64,000 nucleotides of DNA from Belnapia mucosa (GTDB taxonomy: Bacteria > Pseudomonadota > Alphaproteobacteria > Acetobacterales > Acetobacteraceae). The stretch's first letter is position 1. Every line of letters begins with the position of its first letter. The translations under genes and the position numbers were made by a program. The notes below the pieces were generated by a model. The model searched no databases. It was not told where the DNA came from and worked only from the letters and a program-made list of their open reading frames with translations. The stretch lies in NCBI RefSeq assembly GCF_016775475.1, contig NZ_JAEUXJ010000015.1:1-64000 (forward strand). Reading direction: 5' to 3'. Below, in pieces: positions 35,097 to 42,930 of the stretch.

Positions 35097-36419
35097 TCAG
35101 CGGAGGAATTCCGGCGAGATCAGGTTCGGCAGGAACAGCACGATGCCGGGGAAGATGATGATCAGCGCCAGCACCGCGAACATCGGCATCAGCATGATCA
35201 TCGTGTCCTTGAGCGCATCGCCGAGGCGCATGCCGGCGACCGAACAGGCGATCATCAAGCACAGGCCGTAGGGCGGCGTCACCAGCCCGAAGGCCAGGCT
35301 GACGATGCCGATCATGGCGAAATGCACCTGGTCCATGCCGACGCCCACGGTCAGCGGCTGCAGGATGGCGCCGACGATGATGATGGCCGGGATGGCATCC
35401 AGGAAGCAGCCGACGACGAGGAAGACGAGGGCGATGAAGAAGCCGACGCCGATCGGCCCCATGCCCCAGCTCTTCACCCCCGCCAGCAGGAATTCCGGGA
35501 TTTGGTAGAAGGCGAGCAGCCAGCCGAAGGCCGAGGCCGTGCCGACGCAGAAGAGCGTGATGCCCGCCAGCCGCCCGGTATCGCCGAGCGCCGCGATCAG
35601 CCCCTTCAGGTCCATCTCCCGATAGACGATCAGCGAAAGGAAGCCGGCATAGAGCACGGCGATGCAGGCGCTCTCGGTCGCGGTGAACCAGCCGAAGATC
35701 TTGCCGCCGATGATGATGAGCGGCGTCAGCAGCGCCGGGATGGAGACGAGGAAGGAGCTGAAGACCTGCGCCAGCGTGGCGCGCGGATAGGTGGGATAGC
35801 CACGCGCCTTCGCATAGGCATGGACGGTCGCCATCTGGGTCAGCGCGATCAGCGCGCCCGGGATGACGCCGGCCAGGAACAGCGCGCCGATCGAGACCGT
35901 CAGCACGCCGCCCCAGACGATCATCAGGATGGAAGGCGGGATGATGACGGCGAGCACCGCCGAGACCGCGGTGATGGCGACGGAGAAGCTGTCGTCATAG
36001 CCCTCCTTCCGCTGCGCCTCGATGAAGATCTTGGACTGGGAGGCGGCGTCCGCCGTGCTGCTGCCGGAGATGCCGGCGAAGAAGAAGGACAGCACGACAT
36101 TGATCTGGGCGAGGCCGCCCGGGAAATGCCCGACCAGCGAGCGGGAGAAATTCATCAGCCGGTCGGTGATGCCGCCGATATTCATCAGGTTGGCGGTCAG
36201 CAGGAAGAAGGGGACCGCGAGCAGGATGAAGGAGTTGTAGGCGTTGAAGGTCTCCTGCGCGAGCATCATCGGGCTCAGCCGCGGCTCGATCAGCAGGATC
36301 GGCAGGCAGGCGAGGCCGAGCGCGACCGCGACGGGGACGCGCAGCACCAGCAGCAGGAAGAAGATGCCGAACAGGATCTGGGACGCGGTTCCGGCGCCGA
36401 GGACATTGCCGCCCATCAC
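35097..36419 (-). CDS. TRAP transporter large permease (DctM), system 1
   Basis: The 440-aa protein is a many-span membrane carrier with AVPFFLLTANLMN, FFFAGISGSSTADAAS and IPPSILMIVWGG, typical of DctM. It drives solute import with the sodium gradient. It forms an operon with the small permease (4-bp overlap) and the receptor. The order receptor, small, large on one strand is standard. Confidence 0.94.
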   Translation of the reverse strand: MMGGNVLGAGTASQILFGIFFLLLVLRVPVAVALGLACLPILLIEPRLSPMMLAQETFNAYNSFILLAVPFFLLTANLMNIGGITDRLMNFSRSLVGHFPGGLAQINVVLSFFFAGISGSSTADAASQSKIFIEAQRKEGYDDSFSVAITAVSAVLAVIIPPSILMIVWGGVLTVSIGALFLAGVIPGALIALTQMATVHAYAKARGYPTYPRATLAQVFSSFLVSIPALLTPLIIIGGKIFGWFTATESACIAVLYAGFLSLIVYREMDLKGLIAALGDTGRLAGITLFCVGTASAFGWLLAFYQIPEFLLAGVKSWGMGPIGVGFFIALVFLVVGCFLDAIPAIIIVGAILQPLTVGVGMDQVHFAMIGIVSLAFGLVTPPYGLCLMIACSVAGMRLGDALKDTMIMLMPMFAVLALIIIFPGIVLFLPNLISPEFLR

Positions 36420-36925
36420 GCATCACTCCGCAGCACCGCGAGGGCGTTCAGCATCCGCTCCGCCTCGAACAGCAGCCAGACCAGGCCGGCGATGGGCCAG
36501 GCCATATGGATGACCCAGAGCGGCAGCTCCGCCAGCTCACTGATCCGGTAGAAGGCGAATTCGGTGAATTCCCATCCCCACCACAGGAAGACGAAGGCGA
36601 AGAGGAGGATGAAGCTGCCGGACAGCAGCTCGACCTTGGCCTCGCCGCGCGGGGTGAGGCGGGGGAAGACATCGACGACGAAATGCGTCCCCTCCCGCAC
36701 CGCGAGCATGGCGCCGAGCATGACCGCATAGACCAGGCAGAAGCGGGCCAGCTCCTCGGTCCAGATATAGGCCGGGATCAGAGGAGTGTAGCGCGAGAGG
36801 ATCTGCAGGGTGACAGGGATGATCAGCACCGCGACGCTCAGCATCAGCAGGGCGGCGATCGCCTGGCCGAGCGCGGCATTGACGCGGCGCAGCACAACCG
36901 GCGCGCCGGGTGGGGAACTCGTCAT
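36416..36925 (-). CDS. TRAP transporter small permease (DctQ), system 1
   Basis: The 169-aa protein has four membrane helices and YIWTEELARFCLVYAVMLGA near residues 53-72, the conserved DctQ core. It supports the DctM carrier. It overlaps the DctM start by 4 bases, and the receptor stop lies 59 bp upstream. Confidence 0.92.
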   Translation of the reverse strand: MTSSPPGAPVVLRRVNAALGQAIAALLMLSVAVLIIPVTLQILSRYTPLIPAYIWTEELARFCLVYAVMLGAMLAVREGTHFVVDVFPRLTPRGEAKVELLSGSFILLFAFVFLWWGWEFTEFAFYRISELAELPLWVIHMAWPIAGLVWLLFEAERMLNALAVLRSDA

Positions 36926-36984
36926 GGGATGTCCTGGCAGGGAGGAAAAGGGCGCCGCGCGGCAGGCACGGCGCCCGGCGGGCC

Positions 36985-37977
36985 TCAGGCGGTGAGCGCG
37001 TTGATGCGGTTGAGGATGCCCTCCGCATCGATCTCCCGCGCATAGGCGGTCATGACGGGATCGACCAGCCGCTTCATCTCGGCGCGCTGGGTGAACTCCA
37101 CCCGGTGCAGCTTGCCGGCCTTTTCCAGCGCTTCGAGGATCTGGCCATCGGCGCTGGCTTCGGCCTCGCGGTGATAGGCGCTGGCCTCCTTGCCCGCCCG
37201 CTTGATCGCCGCCTGCAGGTCGTTCGGCAGCTTCGAGAGGGTCTGGACCGAGACGCAGAGCGGCCGGATGGTGATGGCGTGCTGCGTCATCGAAAGCTGC
37301 GGCGCCACCTCGAAGAAGCGCATCTGCTCGACGCCCGCCGCCTCGTTCTCGCCGCCATCGATCACGTTGTTCTGGATGGCGTTGTAGATCTCGTTATAGG
37401 CGATGACGGTCGGCGACATGCCAATGGCCGAGAAGGTGCGCGACCAGATCGGCGCGCCCTGGACCCGGACCTTGAGGCCCTTCAGCTCGGCGAGGTTCGA
37501 CACCTTCTTGTTGAAGAAGATGTTGCGCACGCCGCCGCCGCCATAGCCGATCATCGCCACGCGGGCGCGCTTCTCGACCTCGTCCGCCACCGGCTTGAAC
37601 AGGTCCTGGTCGAGCACCGCATTCCAATGGGCGATGTCACGGAAGATGAAGGGCGCATCGACGAAGGGCGCCGCCTTCGAAAAGGTGGACATATGCGCCG
37701 GCGAGACGATGGCGTAGTCCACCGCGCGACCCTGCGCCATATACTCGAAATACTGCTTTTCCAGGCCGAGTGACGAGTTCTTGTGCAGCACGAAATTGAT
37801 CGGCTTGCCGTAATACTGCTTCACCAGCTCCTCGAAGCGGATCAGCGCCTTGGTATAGGGATGCTCGTCGCCGAACTGGGACGCGCCGTTCAGGGTGATG
37901 GCGCCCTGCGCGCGAACCGGGATGGACAGGATGGCGGGGGCAGCGAGTGCGCCCCCCAGCAGGGCCCTGCGGTACAT
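36985..37977 (-). CDS. TRAP transporter substrate-binding protein (DctP), system 1
   Basis: The 330-aa periplasmic receptor has a signal peptide ending near VRAQG (residue 25). LKGLKVRVQGAPIWSRTF near the middle supplies the conserved Arg that usually binds the substrate carboxylate, and YNEIYNAIQNNVIDGGENE is the typical second motif. It probably captures a carboxylate. The ligand is not predictable, and no catabolic gene is directly linked. Confidence 0.92.
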   Translation of the reverse strand: MYRRALLGGALAAPAILSIPVRAQGAITLNGASQFGDEHPYTKALIRFEELVKQYYGKPINFVLHKNSSLGLEKQYFEYMAQGRAVDYAIVSPAHMSTFSKAAPFVDAPFIFRDIAHWNAVLDQDLFKPVADEVEKRARVAMIGYGGGGVRNIFFNKKVSNLAELKGLKVRVQGAPIWSRTFSAIGMSPTVIAYNEIYNAIQNNVIDGGENEAAGVEQMRFFEVAPQLSMTQHAITIRPLCVSVQTLSKLPNDLQAAIKRAGKEASAYHREAEASADGQILEALEKAGKLHRVEFTQRAEMKRLVDPVMTAYAREIDAEGILNRINALTA

Positions 37978-38067
37978 TGATTCTCTCCCTTGGACGGTAT
38001 CGCCGACGGTGTCGCCGGCTCTGCCCGGGAGGTTAACCGCAGATCATCCGGTTTGGGAACCGGCCGG

Positions 38068-38733
38068 TTACGCCAGATGCCGCGCGAAGAAGGCCAGCGT
38101 CCGTTCCTGTGCCTTCGCCGCGTCGGCGGGCACGTAGCTGCCGCGCTCCTCGCAGCCGAAGCCGTGGCCGGCGCCGGGATAGACGAAGACCTCCACCTTC
38201 GGCCGGGCGGCGCGCACCGCCTCGACATCGGCCATGGGGATGGAGGCATCGGTCTCGCCGAAATGCAGCTGCACGGGGCAGCGCGGCACCTCCTCCTTCG
38301 CCGCGGCGATGCCGCCGCCATACCAGCCCACACTCGCGGCAAAGGCGCTGGTGCGGGTCGCGCCATGCCAGGCGACGGTGCCGCCCCAGCAATAGCCGAC
38401 GATGCCGCGCCGGGCCGCGCGCGGCAGGGCGGCGGCGGCGGCCAGGATGTCGAGCACGGTCTTCCCGGCATCGATGGTGCCGCGCAGGTCGCGGCCGCGG
38501 GCGACATCGGCGCCCTCATAGCCCAGTTCGACGCCGCGCTCGGTGCGGTCGAACAGGGCGGGGCAGACGACCGCATAGCCCGCCGCGGCGAAATCGTCGC
38601 AGACCCGGCGCATATGCCGGTTCACGCCGAAGATCTCCTGGACCACCACCAGGCCGCGCCTGGCATCGGTGGGTCCGGCCGTATAGGCCGAGAGAACATG
38701 GCCGTCGGCGGCGGTGAGTTCGATGGTCGGCAT
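38068..38733 (-). CDS. Dienelactone hydrolase family protein
   Basis: The 221-aa alpha/beta hydrolase has the nucleophile Cys in IVGYCWGGTVAW near residues 115-126, Asp in FGETDASIP and His in GAGHGFGCEE, the Cys-Asp-His triad of dienelactone hydrolases. It opens lactone or ester bonds in aromatic degradation or detoxification. It stands alone, divergent from the DUF4169 gene with a 44-bp gap. Confidence 0.92.
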   Translation of the reverse strand: MPTIELTAADGHVLSAYTAGPTDARRGLVVVQEIFGVNRHMRRVCDDFAAAGYAVVCPALFDRTERGVELGYEGADVARGRDLRGTIDAGKTVLDILAAAAALPRAARRGIVGYCWGGTVAWHGATRTSAFAASVGWYGGGIAAAKEEVPRCPVQLHFGETDASIPMADVEAVRAARPKVEVFVYPGAGHGFGCEERGSYVPADAAKAQERTLAFFARHLA

Positions 38734-38777
38734 GGAAAGCCCCTCCCCTGCTGGGTTGCGGCGGCTATGCTGCGGCC

Positions 38778-38960
38778 ATGGGCGAGATCGTCAACCTGAA
38801 GCAGGTGAAGAAACGGCAAGCCAGGGCCGCGGCAGAGGCCGAGGCGGCGGCGAACCGGGCGAAGCATGGCCGGACCGCGGCGGAAAAGGCCAATGACCGG
38901 CGGGCCGAGGCACGACGCCAGGCCGTGCTGGACGGGACGCGGCGGGAGGAGGAACGGTGA
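38778..38960 (+). CDS. DUF4169-family small protein
   Basis: The 60-aa highly charged helical protein begins MGEIVNLKQVKKRQARA, the signature of DUF4169 in alphaproteobacteria. Its function is unknown. The partner ribbon-helix-helix gene that often follows it elsewhere is absent here. Confidence 0.85.
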   Translation: MGEIVNLKQVKKRQARAAAEAEAAANRAKHGRTAAEKANDRRAEARRQAVLDGTRREEER

Positions 38961-39025
38961 CCACCCCGTCGCGCACCGGTCGCCGCAGCGCTAGGCTGCA
39001 CCCCAAGCAAGATTCGGGAGCCCCC

Positions 39026-39460
39026 ATGCGCCATATCCTTCCGGCCCTTCTTCTCCCCCTCGCCCTGGCTGCCTGCCTGAACGAGACGGCGATCCCCGAT
39101 GCGACCTCATCCGGCGGTCGGACCGGCGCCGTCTCGCGCCCGCCGCCGCCGCCGCGCGTCACCACCTATGACGGCCAGTGGGTCGGCACCATCACGCTGA
39201 ACCCCGACCGCACCCGGGAATGCCCGCGCCCGCCCTCGGCGGAGCGGACGATCACGGTGGAGGGCGGCCGCGCCACGCTGGCGCTGAACCCGCAGGTGCG
39301 GCAGACCCAGACCGGTCATGTGAATGCCGATGGCTCGGTGCGGATGGTGGATTCGCTCGACCGCTCCATCGCCACCACCGGGCTCTTCGCCGAGGGCACT
39401 TTCCAGGGCGAGTACCGCAACGGGCTTTGCACCTATGCCGTTCGCATGACCAAGCGCTGA
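39026..39460 (+). CDS. Small lipoprotein of unknown function
   Basis: The 144-aa protein has a lipoprotein signal (LPLALAAC, acylated Cys at residue 17). A Pro-rich linker follows, then a domain beginning YDGQWVGTITLNPDRTRECP. Two Cys in the mature part (RECPRP and NGLCTYAV) may pair. It is probably anchored to a membrane facing the periplasm. I do not recognise the domain. The stop is 9 bp from that of the convergent MgtC-like gene. Confidence 0.8.
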   Translation: MRHILPALLLPLALAACLNETAIPDATSSGGRTGAVSRPPPPPRVTTYDGQWVGTITLNPDRTRECPRPPSAERTITVEGGRATLALNPQVRQTQTGHVNADGSVRMVDSLDRSIATTGLFAEGTFQGEYRNGLCTYAVRMTKR

Positions 39461-39469
39461 GGCGGGCCG

Positions 39470-39913
39470 CTATTTCGGCCCTTCCTCCGGCGGCGGGGCG
39501 CGGTGCTCGATCCAGGCGGAAGCCTGGCGCAGCAGGACATGGGCGAAGAAGACCAGCGCGGTGAGGCCGAGCGCCATGCCGTATTCGCCAAGCCCCGCCG
39601 CCGTGCCGATGGCGGCGACGGCCCAGAAGGTCGCGGCGGTGGAGAGGCCACGCACCGTCATCCCATGATGCAGGATGACGCCGGCGCCGAGGAAGCCGAC
39701 GCCGGAGGCGATGGCGCCGAGGGCCGGACCGGGATTGGCGCCGCTATGGGTGACCGCGATGCGGGCGAAGACGCAGGCCGCGGCGGCGACGATGGCGCTG
39801 GAGCGAAGGCCGCCCGGATGGCGCCGCCACTCCCGCTCCGCCCCGATCAGCGCGCCGAGCACGAAGGCGAGGAGGACGGCGAGGGCATTGGCGGTGAAAT
39901 CCGCGGGGAGCAC
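39470..39913 (-). CDS. MgtC/SapB-family membrane protein
   Basis: The 147-aa protein starts at GTG. ALIGAEREWRRHPGGLRSSA near residues 21-40 and VGFLGAGVILHHGMTVRGLS near 72-91 are the MgtC family signatures. It has four or five membrane helices but lacks the C-terminal soluble domain of Salmonella MgtC. Family members affect magnesium homeostasis or inhibit ATP synthase. It begins 11 bp after the ychF stop on the same strand, so the two are probably co-transcribed. Confidence 0.88.
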   Translation of the reverse strand: MLPADFTANALAVLLAFVLGALIGAEREWRRHPGGLRSSAIVAAAACVFARIAVTHSGANPGPALGAIASGVGFLGAGVILHHGMTVRGLSTAATFWAVAAIGTAAGLGEYGMALGLTALVFFAHVLLRQASAWIEHRAPPPEEGPK

Positions 39914-39924
39914 CGCCGCCCGGC

Positions 39925-41019
39925 TCAGACGTTGAAGCGGAAGAGCAGGACGTCGCCGTCCTTCACCACATATTCCTTGCCCTCGACCCGCATCTTGCCG
40001 GCTTCCTTGGCGCCCTGCTCGCCGCCCAGGGCGATGTAGTCGTCATAGGCGATGGTCTCGCAGGCGATGAAGCCGCGCTCGAAATCGCCATGGATGACGC
40101 CGGCGGCCTGGGGCGCCTTCATCCCCTTGGTGATGGTCCAGGCCCGCGTCTCCTTCGGCCCCACGGTGAAGTAGGTGAGCAGGCCGAGCAGCGCGTAGCC
40201 GGCGCGGATGACGCGGTCGAGGCCGCCTTCATGCAGGCCGAGGCTCTCGAGGAAGTCGCCGCGATCCTCCTGCGCCATCTGGCTGATCTCGGCCTCGATG
40301 GCGGCGGAGACGATCACCGCGCTGGCCCCCTGCGCGCGGGCCATGGCGAAGACCCGCTCCGAATGGGCATTGCCGGAGGCGGCCGAGGCTTCCTCGACAT
40401 TGCAGACATAGAGCACCGGCTTCGTCGTCAGCAGCTGCAGCCGCTTCGCCGCCTCCTCCTCGCCCTTCGGCACCGCGGTGCGGGCCGGCTTGCCTTCCTG
40501 CAAGGCCTTCACGATGGGGTCGATCAGCGAGAGCTGCTGCGTCGCCTCCTTGTCGCCGTTGCGGGCGCGCTTCTGCAGGCCGATCTGGCGCTTCTCCAGT
40601 CCATCGAGATCGGCCAGCATCAGCTCGGTCTCGACCGTCTCCGCATCGCGGACGGGATCGACGCTGCCCTCGACATGGGTGACGTCGCCATCCTCGAAGC
40701 AGCGGAGGACGTGGACGATGGCATCCACCTCGCGGATATTCGCCAGGAACTGGTTGCCGAGGCCTTCGCCCTTGGAGGCGCCGCGGACCAGGCCGGCGAT
40801 ATCGACGAATTCCAGCGTCGTGGGCACGATCTTCTGGCTCTTGCCGATCTTCGCCAGGGCCTGCAGCCGTGGGTCGGGCACGCCGACGCGGCCGACATTC
40901 GGCTCGATGGTGCAGAAGGGGTAGTTCGCGGCCTGGGCGGCGGCGGTCTCGGTCAGGGCGTTGAACAGGGTCGATTTGCCGACATTGGGCAGGCCGACGA
41001 TGCCGCAATTGAAACCCAT
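39925..41019 (-). CDS. ychF: Redox-regulated P-loop ATPase YchF (OLA1 family)
   Basis: The 364-aa protein has G1 GLPNVGKST near residues 8-16. Its G4 position reads NVEE (YVCNVEEASA) rather than NKxD, the reason this family prefers ATP to GTP. The C-terminal TGS domain follows. It binds ribosomes and modulates stress responses. The upstream gene of unknown function lies 9 bp away and pth just beyond, a conserved neighbourhood. Confidence 0.97.
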   Translation of the reverse strand: MGFNCGIVGLPNVGKSTLFNALTETAAAQAANYPFCTIEPNVGRVGVPDPRLQALAKIGKSQKIVPTTLEFVDIAGLVRGASKGEGLGNQFLANIREVDAIVHVLRCFEDGDVTHVEGSVDPVRDAETVETELMLADLDGLEKRQIGLQKRARNGDKEATQQLSLIDPIVKALQEGKPARTAVPKGEEEAAKRLQLLTTKPVLYVCNVEEASAASGNAHSERVFAMARAQGASAVIVSAAIEAEISQMAQEDRGDFLESLGLHEGGLDRVIRAGYALLGLLTYFTVGPKETRAWTITKGMKAPQAAGVIHGDFERGFIACETIAYDDYIALGGEQGAKEAGKMRVEGKEYVVKDGDVLLFRFNV

Positions 41020-41028
41020 GGGGGACTC

Positions 41029-41484
41029 CTAAGCGAGGGCCTGTGCCAGCGCCTCGGCGATGGTGGTGGCGGCGATGCGGGCGGCGCCGTCATCGGTGCC
41101 AAGGGAAAGGGCCGCGGCGCGGAGCGGCGGCACCAGCAGGGCGGGCGTCGCCCCGGCTCGGCGGGCGGCGGCGATGATGCGGTCCGCCGGATGTCCGCCA
41201 GGGGCGATGATCTCGGCGGCTTCCAGCAGCAGCGCGGCCTTCAGCGCCGCCTCGCCGGCGGCGGCCATGGCCAGGCGCTGGCGGCGGATATCGGAGAGCG
41301 GGCCGCCCATCGGATCGCCCGGCGTCACCGCGGCCGCGGCGCGGAGGGAGGCGGCGGCCCCGGCCAGGGCACCGGCCTCGCGCACCAGGGCGGCGGCCAG
41401 CGCGGCGGCGCCATTGGCGAAATCCTCGGGCCCGGGGCCGCCCATCATCTGGGCGGCGAATTCGGCCTCGTCCTCGGGCTGCAT
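41029..41484 (-). CDS. Hypothetical Ala-rich helical protein between pth and ychF
   Basis: The 151-aa protein is almost entirely Ala-rich helix with few charged patches, for example GDPMGGPLSDIRRQR near residues 56-70. Its ATG overlaps the pth stop by one base (TGATG), which strongly suggests it is translated. No family is recognised. Its place in a translation-factor operon is the only functional hint. Confidence 0.7.
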   Translation of the reverse strand: MQPEDEAEFAAQMMGGPGPEDFANGAAALAAALVREAGALAGAAASLRAAAAVTPGDPMGGPLSDIRRQRLAMAAAGEAALKAALLLEAAEIIAPGGHPADRIIAAARRAGATPALLVPPLRAAALSLGTDDGAARIAATTIAEALAQALA

Positions 41485-42059
41485 CAGCGCGTCTCCTGGG
41501 TCAGCAGGGCGATGCGGGTCATGGCCTCCTCGGGCTTGCCGGTGGCCAGCAGCGGCGCGATATCGGCGACAGCATCGAGCAGCGGCTCGAGCCAGGTATC
41601 GACCTTGGCGAAATTGCCGAGCACATGGCCGGTGACGCGGTCCTTGTGGCCGGGATGGCCGATGCCGAGACGGACGCGCCAGAAATCCGGCGTGCCGAGC
41701 GCACGCTGCATGTCGCGCAGCCCGTTATGCCCAGCCGCGCCTCCGCCGCGCTTCACCCGCACCTTGCCCGGGGCGAGGTCGAGCTCGTCATGGAAGGCCC
41801 AGATATCGCTGGGCGGGATCTTGTGGAAGCCGGCCGCCGGCTGCACGGAATCGCCGGAGCCGTTCATATAGGTCTGCGGCTTGAGGGCGAGGACCTTCAC
41901 CCCCGCGATGCTGCCCTCGGCGACCAGCCCCTTGTAGCGGCTGCGCCAGGGGGAGAAGCCATGGCGCCGGGCGATCGCGTCCAGCGCCATGAAGCCGATA
42001 TTGTGGCGATGCCGCGCCTGGGAGGGCTCGGGATTGCCCAGGCCAACCCAGAGCAGCAT
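41484..42059 (-). CDS. pth: Peptidyl-tRNA hydrolase
   Basis: The 191-aa enzyme has GLGNPEPSQARHRHNIGFMA near residues 6-25 with the catalytic His in RHNIGF. FHDELDLAPGKVRVKRGGG and AAGHNGLRDM complete the active site. It recycles peptidyl-tRNA released from ribosomes. It follows rplY by 12 bp and overlaps the next gene by one base. Confidence 0.97.
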   Translation of the reverse strand: MLLWVGLGNPEPSQARHRHNIGFMALDAIARRHGFSPWRSRYKGLVAEGSIAGVKVLALKPQTYMNGSGDSVQPAAGFHKIPPSDIWAFHDELDLAPGKVRVKRGGGAAGHNGLRDMQRALGTPDFWRVRLGIGHPGHKDRVTGHVLGNFAKVDTWLEPLLDAVADIAPLLATGKPEEAMTRIALLTQETR

Positions 42060-42071
42060 CGCCAGCAGTCC

Positions 42072-42761
42072 CTACTTCTTCTTCGCGGGCGCCTTGGCGG
42101 CGGCCGGGGCGGCGGCGGCGCCACCCTTGGCAGCCTTGCCCTTCGGCGCTGTCTCGGTCGCCGGGGCAGCGGCGACCGGCACGGCCTCCTCCACCACGGT
42201 CGGCGCGGCGATGGTCGCCACCACGAAGTCGCGGTCGATCACGGCCTTGGTGCCGAACTGGTCCTTCACCGCCGACCAGCGCAGGCTGTCGCCGATGCCG
42301 GCCTCGCCCAGGTCGATCTGGAAGGCTTCCGGCACGGCGTCCGGATCGGCCAGAACCTCGACCTCGCGGCGGACGAGGTTCAGCACGCCGCCGGCCTTCA
42401 GGCCCGGGCAGGTGTCCTCGTTCAGGAAGGCGACCGGCACGCGGACGCGGATGCGCTGGCCGGCGGCCAGGCGCTGGAAGTCCACATGGATCGGCCGGTC
42501 GGTGACCGGGTGGAACTGGATGTCGCGCATCAGGGTGCGCTCGGTCCCGCCACCGGCGACGGCGACCTCATACAGGTGGCTCTGCCAGCCGCCCTTGTGC
42601 AGTTCCTTCATCACGTCGCGCGGGTCGAGGGCGATCAGCGTCGCCTCCTGCTTCGCACCGTAGATGACTGCGGGGACCTTGCCCCCTCTCCGAGTTGCGC
42701 GCGCCGCCCCCTTACCGGCCTGCTCACGCGCCTCGGCCTCGATCCGGATGGTTTGGACCAT
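42072..42761 (-). CDS. rplY: 50S ribosomal protein L25 (Ctc form)
   Basis: The 229-aa protein has the L25 domain (residues 1-95, with GGKVPAVIYG near 26-35), then the TL5/Ctc C-domain, and a Lys/Ala-rich tail of about 35 residues. It binds 5S rRNA. ATG 42761 gives MVQTIRIEAEAREQAGKG, the usual start. Confidence 0.95.
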   Translation of the reverse strand: MVQTIRIEAEAREQAGKGAARATRRGGKVPAVIYGAKQEATLIALDPRDVMKELHKGGWQSHLYEVAVAGGGTERTLMRDIQFHPVTDRPIHVDFQRLAAGQRIRVRVPVAFLNEDTCPGLKAGGVLNLVRREVEVLADPDAVPEAFQIDLGEAGIGDSLRWSAVKDQFGTKAVIDRDFVVATIAAPTVVEEAVPVAAAPATETAPKGKAAKGGAAAAPAAAKAPAKKK

Positions 42762-42930
42762 GGCTGTGCTCCGTTGGTCAGGATGATGAGCCCGGCGCGG
42801 GGCCGCATGCCCAACGCCAAGCGCGCGGGCCTCCAGGGGTGCCCGCGTCGCGGGGGCCTTAGCGGATCGCGCCGGCCAAAGCAACCAGGCGTGGCTTGAC
42901 CGGAAGCGGTGTGACGGCAAGCGTTACGGA